Shown here: in pieces, positions 41,685 to 51,108 of the stretch
How positions within the stretch are numbered: the stretch's first letter is position 1
Layout: every line of letters begins with the position of its first letter
Assembly (NCBI RefSeq): GCF_030532965.1
Contig: NZ_JAUNKC010000004.1
Span: 62,001-126,000 of the forward strand
Reading direction: 5' to 3'
Origin: Corynebacterium sp.
GTDB taxonomy: Bacteria > Actinomycetota > Actinomycetes > Mycobacteriales > Mycobacteriaceae
DNA: 64,000 nt
Translations under genes and position numbers: made by a program
The notes under the pieces: generated by a model
Seen by the model: the letters and a program-made list of their open reading frames with translations, nothing else
Databases searched by the model: none
Told to the model about the DNA's origin: nothing

Positions 41685-42212
41685 CTAATCTTGGGGACTA
41701 ATCGGGGCGTGACGCTCCATAAAAGACCGACGTCCATCTAGCCAAGATTGGAGGATTTCCACTGCGGCTGCTTGGTCGACAACTTTGCGGCCCGCCTTTT
41801 CGCTTCGCCCGCTGGAACGTAACGCGGTAGTTGCGATCACCGTTGACAAGCGCTCATCGCCCATGCGCACCGGAATTTCGTGTCCGGCATTTCGAAGCCG
41901 CCTGCGAATCCGAAACGCTATTTCCTTAGCATGTTTAACGCTTTTCGAACCGTTGCCCTGTAAATCCCTAGGCAAACCGACGACTACTTCCACAACATCA
42001 TTATCGACAATGAGCTCAATGAGCCGATCAATATCGGCCTTATCGGAATCCTTAAAACCCGTTAGCCGGGAAATGGTCTCCAACGGCATCGCCATCGTGG
42101 CTTCTGTCCCCGACAATGCCACCCCAATACGCACACTGCCGACATCTACGCCTAATCGCCGACCCGGACCAGGATCGTCAACACCGGGTTGATCTGGTTT
42201 CACTTCAGCCAT
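41685..42212 (-). CDS. ruvX: Putative pre-16S rRNA nuclease / Holliday-junction resolvase-like (YqgF)
   Basis: RNase H-fold protein of 175 residues: [17 protein letters not shown] carries the first catalytic Asp, [16 protein letters not shown] the Glu/Asp region and [14 protein letters not shown] the last Asp. It is thought to process the 5' end of 16S rRNA. It lies 240 bp after alaS. Confidence 0.92.
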   Translation of the reverse strand: MAEVKPDQPGVDDPGPGRRLGVDVGSVRIGVALSGTEATMAMPLETISRLTGFKDSDKADIDRLIELIVDNDVVEVVVGLPRDLQGNGSKSVKHAKEIAFRIRRRLRNAGHEIPVRMGDERLSTVIATTALRSSGRSEKAGRKVVDQAAAVEILQSWLDGRRSFMERHAPISPQD

Positions 42213-42452
42213 AGTTTTCGCTAATCCATTTCCTCAAAGGTGCTAGGCACAGTGTAAATACGACACCGGCTGGCCGGTTTCTCAGCTAGACGAAGCCGTA
42301 ACCTGTCCCCACTATAAAACAAAACAATGAAGTGGGCTTTCGCGCTTAGATCCGCAATGCCACTTCTATTAAGAAACACCAATTAAGAGTGCGGGGGCAT
42401 AGTCATACGATCGTCAATAAATATCGATGGACTAGTCGCCTAAGGCGTCACT

Positions 42453-45119
42453 TTAAAATTTAGACACCTGCTCGTAAATCGCCTTGAAGCCAGCTTGAAT
42501 CCCGTCAGCGTCTGTTCCGGAACCTTGAGCCATATCAGGCTTACCGCCACCGCGTCCATTGACGTATTCGCCGAAGCTCTTGACCAAATCACCGGACTTC
42601 ACACCCAACGCCGTGGCTGCCGAAGTAGCACCGACAACATACGGAACCTTGCCGTCGGTTACGGCGGTTAACACCACAACCCCTGGTTCAGAGCCGAGTT
42701 TCGCTTTAATATCTGAAGCCAAGGAACGGAGATCACCCGCAGTAGTTCCATCATCCAACCTCACGGCGATCACCCGAATCTTGCCGGATACCAAAGCACT
42801 GGAAAGCAGCTTAGCCGACTGTGCCAGCAACTGTGCTTGCCTGAGATCAGCGATCTGCTTCTCTGCTTCTTTCAGCTTCGCAGCCAATTGCGCAACCCGG
42901 TCTGGCACCTCTTCCGCTGGTGCTTTCAACGAGGTAGCCAACCCTTCAACAAGCGCGCGTTCCTTAGACAGGTACCTAAACGAATCAAGGCCGGAATATG
43001 CCTCGATACGTCGAGCACCGGATCCGATGGACGATTCGCCCAACACCGCAACTGGTCCGATCTGGGACGAGTGATCCACATGGGTGCCGCCGCACAGTTC
43101 CATGGAGAACGGCCCACCGATCTCCACCACGCGCACAAGGTTGCCGTAGTTTTCGCCGAACAACGCCATCGCGCCCATTTTCTTGGCTTCATCAAGAGTG
43201 GTTTCAATGGTGTTGACCTGCCAGTCGGTATCAACAGCCTCGTTGGTGATCGCCTCGATCTGCTCTAGCTGATGCGGCGTCAAAGCCTCGGTGTAATTGA
43301 AATCGAACCGCAGGTAGCCCGGCTTATTCATCGAACCAGCCTGAACAGCGGTAGGTCCCAGGACTTCCCGCAGCGCCGCATGAATCAAGTGCGTAGCCGA
43401 ATGCGCCTGGCGTGCAGCATGCCGCCACTTCGGATCGACCGAAGCTGCGACCGTATCGCCAACACCCAGGCCACCGGTTTCCACCACAGCCCGGTGGACC
43501 CACAGCTTCTTACCCACCTTCTGGACATCCTGCACATTCAGCCGCGTGTCGCCCATCGTGATAAGACCCCGGTCACCGATCTGGCCACCCGATTCAGCAT
43601 AGAAGCTGGAGGCATCAAGGATGACCTCAACCTCCTGGCCTGTGTGAACCTCATTAACCTTTTGACCATCAGCGATCAAACCGATGACCTTAGATTCGGA
43701 CTCAAGATCATCAAATCCAACAAAATCAGTCGGATGCTCATCTACCCACTGCCGATAGATCGACAAATCCGCATGCCCGTGTTTTTTCGCCTGAGAATCA
43801 GCCTTCGCCCGGGCACGCTGCTGCGCCATCAACGCATCGAAGCCTTCGGTATCTACTTCCAAACCAGCTTCAGCCGCCATCTCCAGCGTCAAATCGATCG
43901 GGAAACCGTAGGTGTCATGCAGCGCAAAAGCATCCGCACCGACTAAGGTTTTTGAACCTTCAGCCTTAACCTTTGCCGCTGCGTCCTCAAACAGCTGAGT
44001 GCCGGATTCCAACGTCTTCAAGAAGGCATTTTCCTCAGTAACCGCAACCCGAAGAATCCGCTCCCGGTTCTCGGCGATCTCAGGATACGACGGCGTCATG
44101 GTATCCATGATCGTGTTCATGAATTTCTCCATGGTTTTACCCGTAGCACCCAACAACCGAGCAGAACGAATAATACGACGCAACAACCTTCTAAGGATAT
44201 AACCCCGACCCTCATTACCTGGAGTAACGCCGTCTAGAATCAGCATCATCGCGGTGCGGGAATGATCGGCGATCACCCGGAACCGGATGTCTGATTCCTG
44301 ATCCTTTCCATAGGTCGCGGAGGTTACCTCTTCAGCGGCATCAATGACCGGACGCAGCAAGTCAGTTTCATAGACGTTATCAACGCCTTGCAGCAGACAT
44401 GCAACACGTTCAACCCCCATACCGGTATCGATATTCTTCTTCGGAAGCGGCCCGATTATATCGAAGCTATCCTTGCCGGTTCCCTCGCCGCGTTCATTTT
44501 CCATGAACACAAGGTTCCAGATCTCCAAATAGCGAGAATCATCAGCGATCGGCCCACCTTCCTTGCCATATTCTGGACCACGGTCGTAATAGATTTCCGA
44601 ACACGGACCACACGGACCAGGCACGCCCATGGACCAATAGTTATCGGCCATTCCCAGCCGCTGAATCCGCTCAGGTGGCAAGCCAATTACCGTCTCCCAA
44701 ATCTGTGCAGCCTCATCGTCATCTAAGTAAACGGTGACCCAGAGTTTCTCCGGATCAAAACCGTAGCCGCCTTCAGAAACCGGCTTAGTCAATAGTGACC
44801 AGGCGTATTTAATAGCGCCTTCCTTGAAGTACTGGCCGAACGAGAAATTGCCTGCCATCTGAAAAAACGTATTATGGCGAGTGGTAATACCCACTTCCTC
44901 GATATCCAGCGTGCGAACACACTTCTGGATACTGGTGGCCGTACCACTAGGAAACGGCGGGTTTTGCTGACCCAAGAAATACGGTTTGAACGGCACCATT
45001 CCGGCGTTGACGAACAACAAGTTCGGATCGTCCAGAATCAATGACGCTGACGGCACATATTCGTGGCCAGCAGAAGTATAGTGATTAATAAACCGTTCCC
45101 GGATTTCATGAGTTTGCAC
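42453..45119 (-). CDS. alaS: Alanyl-tRNA synthetase
   Basis: Charges tRNA-Ala. 888 residues: class II catalytic core (about 1-240; [14 protein letters not shown]), tRNA-binding domain, editing domain with [11 protein letters not shown] and [13 protein letters not shown] (zinc/editing His and Cys), then a coiled-coil (about 730-765) and the C-terminal DHHA1 domain with [15 protein letters not shown]. It lies between rarA and ruvX as in relatives. Confidence 0.98.
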   Translation of the reverse strand: MQTHEIRERFINHYTSAGHEYVPSASLILDDPNLLFVNAGMVPFKPYFLGQQNPPFPSGTATSIQKCVRTLDIEEVGITTRHNTFFQMAGNFSFGQYFKEGAIKYAWSLLTKPVSEGGYGFDPEKLWVTVYLDDDEAAQIWETVIGLPPERIQRLGMADNYWSMGVPGPCGPCSEIYYDRGPEYGKEGGPIADDSRYLEIWNLVFMENERGEGTGKDSFDIIGPLPKKNIDTGMGVERVACLLQGVDNVYETDLLRPVIDAAEEVTSATYGKDQESDIRFRVIADHSRTAMMLILDGVTPGNEGRGYILRRLLRRIIRSARLLGATGKTMEKFMNTIMDTMTPSYPEIAENRERILRVAVTEENAFLKTLESGTQLFEDAAAKVKAEGSKTLVGADAFALHDTYGFPIDLTLEMAAEAGLEVDTEGFDALMAQQRARAKADSQAKKHGHADLSIYRQWVDEHPTDFVGFDDLESESKVIGLIADGQKVNEVHTGQEVEVILDASSFYAESGGQIGDRGLITMGDTRLNVQDVQKVGKKLWVHRAVVETGGLGVGDTVAASVDPKWRHAARQAHSATHLIHAALREVLGPTAVQAGSMNKPGYLRFDFNYTEALTPHQLEQIEAITNEAVDTDWQVNTIETTLDEAKKMGAMALFGENYGNLVRVVEIGGPFSMELCGGTHVDHSSQIGPVAVLGESSIGSGARRIEAYSGLDSFRYLSKERALVEGLATSLKAPAEEVPDRVAQLAAKLKEAEKQIADLRQAQLLAQSAKLLSSALVSGKIRVIAVRLDDGTTAGDLRSLASDIKAKLGSEPGVVVLTAVTDGKVPYVVGATSAATALGVKSGDLVKSFGEYVNGRGGGKPDMAQGSGTDADGIQAGFKAIYEQVSKF

Positions 45120-45202
45120 GACAAACGTCCTTAAAGTTTCGTTAAATAACTCGGTGAATCTATACCAAAGCGTGGTTGATTACGCGATGGCACACAATTT
45201 GC

Positions 45203-46555
45203 TTACTTTAGCACTTCGCCCCGGATTAATGCGCGTAGCTTGTCGACGACCCCACGAAGCCGCTTCTCATTGCCGTGATTAGAGGGACGATAATACTCCG
45301 CTTTACCCAACAACGTATCCGGCAAATACTGCTGCGCGATCACCCCAGCCGGATAGTCATGTGGATACTGATACTCCACCGCATGTCCTAATTGCTTAGC
45401 ACCCGAATAATGCCCATCCCGAAGGTGCGGTGGCACCACCCCGGCCTTCCCCGCCCGCACATCAGCGATGGCTGCATCAATCGCCCGATACACAGTATTG
45501 GACTTCGGGGCGGTAGCCAGATAGATCGTCGCCTCGGCCAGTGGAATCCGTGCTTCTGGCAAACCAATAAACTGCGCAGCCTCCGCCGCTGCGACCGCGA
45601 TTGGTAGTGCGTGCGGATCAGCCATACCCACATCCTCAGCCGCATGCACAATCAACCGGCGCGCAATGAACCTAGGGTCCTCCCCGGCCTCAATCATCCG
45701 CGCCAAGTAATGAATCGCAGCGTCGACATCCGAACCCCGGATCGATTTAATGAACGCGGAAGTCACGTCGTAATGCTGATCTCCATCTCGATCGTAGCGA
45801 ACCACTGCCCGATCAATGTTGGCACTTATCACATCACTATCGAGGACACCACCATCAGCGACCGCTTCCGCGGCCGCCTCCAAATACGTCAGTGCGCGCC
45901 GGGCGTCACCGCCTGATAACGCTACCAATTGGTCAAGCGCTTCAGCCGTGACGCTAATACGATTAGCCAATCCCCGGTCATCGGAAATAGCGCGGTTCAG
46001 GACGTCCCGGATTGCGCCGTCGTCAAGCGGCTGCAGCTGCAGTAGCAATGACCGCGAAAGTAATGGCGCTACCACCGAGAAACTGGGGTTTTCGGTGGTT
46101 GCCGCCACCAAAAGTACCGTCCGGTTTTCCACAGCTGCCAATAATGCATCCTGTTGGGTCTTAGAAAAACGATGGACTTCGTCGATAAAGAGCACTGTAC
46201 GAACCCCATCGATCAACGCCCGTCGCGCCTGGTCAATGACCGCCCGTACTTCCTTAACACCCGAGTTCAACGCTGACAGCCCAACAAACGTATGCCCAGT
46301 CGCCGAGGAAATCAGCGAGGCTATGGTGGTTTTTCCGGTTCCGGGTGGGCCATATAGGATAACGCTAGCCGCGCCGGAACCTTCAATGAGCCGACGAAGC
46401 GGTTTGCCGGGCGCTAAAAGGTGTTCTTGACCAGCAACTTCTTCCAAACTTCTCGGCCGCATTCGCGCCGCCAACGGCGCGTGGGAGCCCACGGTGAAGA
46501 ATTCTTTTCCGTCACCGTCACCGCCCTGGGGTGCGTCGAAAAGCGTTTCGGCCAC
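45203..46555 (-). CDS. rarA: Replication-associated recombination protein RarA (MgsA) AAA ATPase
   Basis: Clamp-loader-like ATPase acting at stalled forks. Walker [16 protein letters not shown] at about 69-83, Walker [18 protein letters not shown], sensor [12 protein letters not shown], and the C-terminal tetramerisation domain (about 290-440; [13 protein letters not shown]). 450 residues. GTG start, 5 bp after the phosphotransferase-like gene. It carries the 11-mer near its start (46534-46544) and the variant word near its end (45238-45248). Confidence 0.95.
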   Translation of the reverse strand: MAETLFDAPQGGDGDGKEFFTVGSHAPLAARMRPRSLEEVAGQEHLLAPGKPLRRLIEGSGAASVILYGPPGTGKTTIASLISSATGHTFVGLSALNSGVKEVRAVIDQARRALIDGVRTVLFIDEVHRFSKTQQDALLAAVENRTVLLVAATTENPSFSVVAPLLSRSLLLQLQPLDDGAIRDVLNRAISDDRGLANRISVTAEALDQLVALSGGDARRALTYLEAAAEAVADGGVLDSDVISANIDRAVVRYDRDGDQHYDVTSAFIKSIRGSDVDAAIHYLARMIEAGEDPRFIARRLIVHAAEDVGMADPHALPIAVAAAEAAQFIGLPEARIPLAEATIYLATAPKSNTVYRAIDAAIADVRAGKAGVVPPHLRDGHYSGAKQLGHAVEYQYPHDYPAGVIAQQYLPDTLLGKAEYYRPSNHGNEKRLRGVVDKLRALIRGEVLK

Positions 46556-46560
46556 GATAA

Positions 46561-47820
46561 TTACCGTTCTTGGACAGTGAGTCGGGAAACCACTTCACGC
46601 GCGAACGCTGCGATCGGCCCAAAGCTTGGGTTATTGCCACGGGCGGCGAACCGCTCTAATGCCTCGAAGGTTTCGTAGAGATCTAGCCGGATGAGCCGCA
46701 TGTCGTCTTCTGGTTCCACCGGTGTGCCGCTGAGCAAGTCGATAGCCCACGGCGAGGCAGATTCCACCAGCTGTGCAATCATCTCTTCGTTCACATCGAT
46801 GGCTTTACCGTTTGGCAGGATCATTTCTAGTATTTCCGGATCATTGATGTCGAAATGCATCAATGCAACCGAGGAGAACGACCAACCAATCATTGCGGCC
46901 ACGATCCGGGCGTTTAACCGCTCCCGATTATTGACGTTCGGCCACATAGTGTTCACTTCCCGCACCCAGGAATCTATGAAAACATCCGCTTCTTCATCGG
47001 AGATTGGACGCGTAGAAAGATTCTGGGGGAACCCAGCCACCACGCACGCGACATCAAAAGCTGCGTCCCTAAACCCTGCCCATTCGTAATCCAGAAAATG
47101 GGTACGATCAGAAACAATCACGTTCTCGGGGGTCAGATCAAACGGGGTAAATGCCCGGTGGTGTCCGGAGCTCAGCCTGCGGGCAGCCTCAGTTGCAAAA
47201 TTAATCACCTCATCGGGGATTTCTATTCCAGCGGCGCGCACAAGCCGTTCACCGATGGTGATTGCCGCCACCGGCATTTGCTCCCGAACCCGATGCACTT
47301 CTTTAATCCGCGGGTGCTTAGCCAGCATTCGTCCGAGCAAAATCTTAAAATCCTGCTCTTTAGCCGCAGTGCTGGCGTGCATTTTACCGATTGCTTTCCC
47401 CAAGGCACGCAGAATCTCAATGCGGTTAGATTGAGATGATCGCATCAAAAGCTCTGCGAATGTGTCACCATCGCCAGCATCAGTGATGACTAAAAGCTTC
47501 TTCTCGACGTCGTGAGTCAGCAATACCGGACCGGGCCTGACATCTTCTTGCAGGCTGGTGGTGAATTGATAAGCGACGATCTCCCGAATGAGATTGGCCT
47601 CATCGCCGATATTCCCGGCACCGGGAACGTATTTCAAAACGACAGACCGTTGCTGCAAAAACGGCGATGGCGCCACTTTCGCACGCAAGACAACAGCATT
47701 TCCAGATCCGCTTAATTCCTTGACTTCCGTTAACGACTGATTGCCGCCGAATCGTTGCGATAACAACCCTTCTGCAGTAATCACAATGTCACGAATTAGC
47801 TCTGGGCTTGGGCTGTTCAT
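46561..47820 (-). CDS. Aminoglycoside/choline phosphotransferase-like protein
   Basis: Protein of 419 residues with a kinase-like fold. N-lobe: [23 protein letters not shown]. The catalytic loop reads [13 protein letters not shown] and the metal-binding loop [18 protein letters not shown]. In the usual HxDxxxxN Brenner motif the His is replaced, while Asp and Asn remain. The C-terminal 130 residues are helical. Substrate unknown; it is unlikely to be an antibiotic kinase. It lies 5 bp before rarA in one transcript. Confidence 0.78.
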   Translation of the reverse strand: MNSPSPELIRDIVITAEGLLSQRFGGNQSLTEVKELSGSGNAVVLRAKVAPSPFLQQRSVVLKYVPGAGNIGDEANLIREIVAYQFTTSLQEDVRPGPVLLTHDVEKKLLVITDAGDGDTFAELLMRSSQSNRIEILRALGKAIGKMHASTAAKEQDFKILLGRMLAKHPRIKEVHRVREQMPVAAITIGERLVRAAGIEIPDEVINFATEAARRLSSGHHRAFTPFDLTPENVIVSDRTHFLDYEWAGFRDAAFDVACVVAGFPQNLSTRPISDEEADVFIDSWVREVNTMWPNVNNRERLNARIVAAMIGWSFSSVALMHFDINDPEILEMILPNGKAIDVNEEMIAQLVESASPWAIDLLSGTPVEPEDDMRLIRLDLYETFEALERFAARGNNPSFGPIAAFAREVVSRLTVQER

Positions 47821-47861
47821 CTGAGCGTTTCACCTCGAAGTACATAAGTGAATAGAAGAAA

Positions 47862-47897
47862 ACTAGCTAGCATTTCGCCAAAAAGCTGCTAGCTGGT
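47862..47897 (-). terminator. Terminator after aspS
   Basis: AGCTAGCA (47865-47872) pairs with TGCTAGCT (47887-47894), and the stem extends by three more pairs including a G-U. On the minus strand TTTTCTTC follows. It lies about 100 bp after the aspS stop. Confidence 0.7.
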
Positions 47898-47992
47898 TCT
47901 AGCGTTAAGCCTACGTTAGGTATGGCTACCGTGTAGGCCCAAACTGTTAAGCGTTACCGAATTGTAGGTTCAGTAACGCCGGAAATTAATAG

Positions 47993-49792
47993 CTACTTGG
48001 CTTCGGATTTCTTAGGTTTGAAATCCACGCCAGTTTCGCGACGCTGCTCTAACGGAATTGGCGCTGGTGCATCGGTCAATGGGTCGACACCACCGCCGGA
48101 CTTCGGGAAGGCGATGACATCGCGAATGGAGTCGAATCCACCCAGCAAGGACACGATTCGATCCCAGCCAAGGGCGATACCGCCGTGCGGTGGTGCACCA
48201 AAAGCAAAGGCCTCGAGCAAGAAGCCGAATTTCTCGTTCGCTTCCTCCTCGGTGATACCCATGACTTTGAACACTCGCTCTTGGATATCCCTGCGGTGGA
48301 TACGGATCGAACCACCACCAATTTCGTTTCCGTTGCATACGATGTCGTAGGCATATGCGAGCGCTTCGCCCGGGTTGGAATCGAAGGTTTCAACGCACTC
48401 TGGTTTCGGCGAGGTAAACGCGTGGTGAACCGCTGTCCAGGCTGAATGCCCAAGAGCAACGTCACCGGACGCGGTGGCATCTGCCGACGGCTCAAACATT
48501 GGAGCATCAACGACCCACGTAAACGCCCAGTCGCCGTCTTTAATGAGGTCGAGTTTCTTGGCAATTTCACCTCGTGCTGCCCCCAACAGCGCCCGCGAAC
48601 TCTTGGTATCGCCTGCGGCGAAGAAGATGCAGTCACCTGGTTTCGCACCAACGTGTCCAGCGATTCCGGCACGCTCAGCATCGGAGAGGTTCTTGGCCAC
48701 CGGGCCGGAAAGCTCGCCGTCTTCGCCCACCAGAATATAAGCAAGCCCTTTCGCGCCCCGCTGCTTTGCCCATTCTTGCCAACCATCTAACTGTCGGCGT
48801 GGTTGGGAGGCACCACCAGCCATCACCACAGCGCCAACATATTCGTTTTGGAATACCCTAAACGGAGTGTCCTTGAAGAACTCGGTGCACTCGACCAATT
48901 CGATATCGAATCGAAGATCCGGTTTATCTGAACCAAACCGGCGCATTGCCTCGTGGTAAGTAATCCGAGGAATCGGGGTGGTTATTTCGTATCCGATGAG
49001 TTTCCACAATTCCACCAGGATTTCCTCGGCAAGCGCGATAACGTCGTCTTGATCGACGAAGCTCATCTCGATGTCGAGCTGGGTGAATTCCGGTTGGCGA
49101 TCCGCCCGGAAGTCCTCATCGCGATAACAACGTGCCAGCTGGTAGTAACGTTCCATGCCGGCAACCATCAATAACTGTTTGAACAGCTGTGGGGACTGCG
49201 GCAATGCATACCACGAGCCAGGCTTAAGCCGGGCTGGCACCAAGAAGTCACGTGCACCTTCCGGGGTGGAACGGGTCAATGTTGGTGTCTCGATCTCCAC
49301 AAAATCATGATTGCCGAGCACTTTCCGAGCAGCCTGGTTGGCGCGAGAGCGCAACCGCAGGGCCTCGCCTTGGTGTGGTCGGCGCAAGTCGAGGTACCGA
49401 TACTTCAGACGGGCTTCTTCGCCAACTTCACCGCCTTTGGCGGCATCATCGATTTGGAACGGCAGCGCGGCAGCCTCGTTGAGTACTTCGAGTTCGGTGA
49501 CGTTAACTTCAACATCGCCGGATGGTAGGTTGGGGTTTTCCGAACCTGCCGGACGCAATTCGACCGTTCCGGTGACCTTGAGGCAAAATTCGCTGCGCAG
49601 GTGGTGGGCTTCTTCTGCCACTGCATTATCGCGGAAAACAACCTGTGCGATCCCGGAAGAATCACGCAGATCAATGAAGATAACACCGCCGTGGTCTCGG
49701 CGGCGGGAAACCCAACCGGTTAAGGTGACAGACTGTCCGGCAGTCTCCTTACGAAGTTCTCCTGCGAGATGAGTGCGCAGCACTGGCCTCAA
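47993..49792 (-). CDS. aspS: Aspartyl-tRNA synthetase
   Basis: Class II synthetase, 599 residues, bacterial type. N-terminal OB anticodon-binding domain (about 1-110; [20 protein letters not shown]), catalytic motif 2 [20 protein letters not shown], the bacterial GAD insertion (about 300-410) and motif 3 [15 protein letters not shown]. In actinobacteria AspRS usually also charges tRNA-Asn, with GatCAB correcting it; the sequence alone does not decide this. Confidence 0.98.
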   Translation of the reverse strand: MRPVLRTHLAGELRKETAGQSVTLTGWVSRRRDHGGVIFIDLRDSSGIAQVVFRDNAVAEEAHHLRSEFCLKVTGTVELRPAGSENPNLPSGDVEVNVTELEVLNEAAALPFQIDDAAKGGEVGEEARLKYRYLDLRRPHQGEALRLRSRANQAARKVLGNHDFVEIETPTLTRSTPEGARDFLVPARLKPGSWYALPQSPQLFKQLLMVAGMERYYQLARCYRDEDFRADRQPEFTQLDIEMSFVDQDDVIALAEEILVELWKLIGYEITTPIPRITYHEAMRRFGSDKPDLRFDIELVECTEFFKDTPFRVFQNEYVGAVVMAGGASQPRRQLDGWQEWAKQRGAKGLAYILVGEDGELSGPVAKNLSDAERAGIAGHVGAKPGDCIFFAAGDTKSSRALLGAARGEIAKKLDLIKDGDWAFTWVVDAPMFEPSADATASGDVALGHSAWTAVHHAFTSPKPECVETFDSNPGEALAYAYDIVCNGNEIGGGSIRIHRRDIQERVFKVMGITEEEANEKFGFLLEAFAFGAPPHGGIALGWDRIVSLLGGFDSIRDVIAFPKSGGGVDPLTDAPAPIPLEQRRETGVDFKPKKSEAK

Positions 49793-50063
49793 ATCCTTTC
49801 AAGAAAGCCATGCTTAACCCAAGAACCAGTTTCATTACGGTTTGTATCAATTCACCCTATGTCACTAGCTCAAGTAGGAATGCTTGGCGATTGTGCGGTT
49901 ATTTGATTGTTATCAGACCCTAGAAGTCTACCGTTATCGGGGCGAAAAGGCGCATTCTGTGTGCTAAACCCAACCATCTACGGATCACTTGTCCCATTAA
50001 AGCTGGTAGCTACTGGTGGTCAATCCTTCACTGTCACAGCGTTTCATGGAAGAATATATAACT

Positions 50064-50927
50064 ATGACATTCCGACCTGATGTTACTAGACGTAGCGATC
50101 GCGTGCAGCGCAGTGGCAGCGCTCGCGGCATGGCCGTTGGTGGCGGCGGCATAGGTATTTTGCTGCTCGCTGGGATCATGTATTTCATGGGCGCCGACCC
50201 TAGCCAGATTGCAGATGTTTTGGGCGGCAATCAACAAAACAATGTAGCTGAAGATCAAGCAGCGCGATTTAATCGCGATTGTAAGACAGGTGCTGATGCC
50301 AATGAACAAGCCGATTGCCGTGTAGCTTTTACGGTCGAATCTCTCGATCCCATTTGGGCAAAAATTCTGCCAGAACAAGCTGGAATCGCGTACGTTCCAC
50401 CCGGAGTCCGTATTTTCGATAACTCCATCCAGTCTGGCTGCGGAATGGCAACTGCTGCCACTGGCCCGTTTTATTGCCCTGGCGACCAAACGACATATTT
50501 CGAAGTTTCCTTCTTCGAGAAGCTTCCGCAGTTTGGTGCTAAAAACACCCCGTTTGCGCAGGAATATATCGTGGCGCACGAATTTGGCCACCATATCCAG
50601 AAACTGCAGGGAACGCTCCATTTGTCCAATTACAATGAGCCGGGTGCCGATTCCAATGCGGTGAAGATTGAATTGCAAGCAGACTGCTACGCCGGTATTT
50701 GGGCGCATTATGCGGATAAGGGTGAAAATGCTTTCCTCCAACCCATTACCCAGGAAGAACTAGCAGGTGCTATCAACGCCGCCCGGGCAGTGGGTGACGA
50801 TAATATCCAGAAGCGGTCCGGCGGCACTGTTCGCCCAGACCTATTTACTCATGGCACCTCAGAGCAACGCCAGCAGGCATTCCTCAATGGATATCAAACT
50901 GGTCAGCTGTCTAGCTGCCCACTATAA
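50064..50927 (+). CDS. Neutral zinc metallopeptidase, YpfJ family
   Basis: Protein of 287 residues: a basic N-terminus with GxxRG, one transmembrane helix (about 30-50; GGGIGILLLAGIMYFMG) and an extracellular domain with YIVAHEFGHHIQKLQG, an HEXXH zinc site, followed by the third-ligand region ELQADCYAG. The ATG at 50064 is preferred because it starts the conserved MTFRPDVTRRSDRVQRSG. The frame open to 50016 lacks a ribosome-binding site. Substrate unknown. It is transcribed divergently from aspS. Confidence 0.9.
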   Translation: MTFRPDVTRRSDRVQRSGSARGMAVGGGGIGILLLAGIMYFMGADPSQIADVLGGNQQNNVAEDQAARFNRDCKTGADANEQADCRVAFTVESLDPIWAKILPEQAGIAYVPPGVRIFDNSIQSGCGMATAATGPFYCPGDQTTYFEVSFFEKLPQFGAKNTPFAQEYIVAHEFGHHIQKLQGTLHLSNYNEPGADSNAVKIELQADCYAGIWAHYADKGENAFLQPITQEELAGAINAARAVGDDNIQKRSGGTVRPDLFTHGTSEQRQQAFLNGYQTGQLSSCPL

Positions 50928-51003
50928 AGTTTGCTGTAAGTCTTTTTAGTGGTCGTAGGCACTGTCGTAGCCCAGGGGTACCATCGTTTGATGTCAGATG
51001 CAC

Positions 51004-51042
51004 AACGTCCGGTCCAACGTTTTATAACGTGGGCCGGACGTT
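51004..51042. terminator. Bidirectional terminator
   Basis: AACGTCCGGTCC (51004-51015) pairs with GGGCCGGACGTT (51031-51042), one G-U pair. It lies between the convergent metallopeptidase and helicase genes, with T-rich flanks. Confidence 0.85.
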
Positions 51043-51108
51043 TATCTGATTTCGGCTTTCAATTTTACTGCGGTTTCCGCTTGTCGACGTCCCTGGGTCG
51101 CAACCCAA

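Noticed and set aside
42309..42337. Hairpin CCCACT/AGTGGG downstream of alaS
   Set aside because: Only six pairs, a long loop and no T-run on the alaS strand; too weak to call a terminator.
43272..43946. 224-codon plus frame opposite alaS
   Set aside because: Antisense to a complete, well-conserved alaS; no start signals.
47911..47940. Possible DtxR-like box (TTAGGTATGGCTACC) near aspS
   Set aside because: Only the first half matches the DtxR consensus; the second half is poor and the genes are not iron-related.
50034..50741. 235-codon minus frame opposite the zinc metallopeptidase
   Set aside because: The plus strand carries an intact HEXXH peptidase with a membrane anchor; the minus frame has no support.
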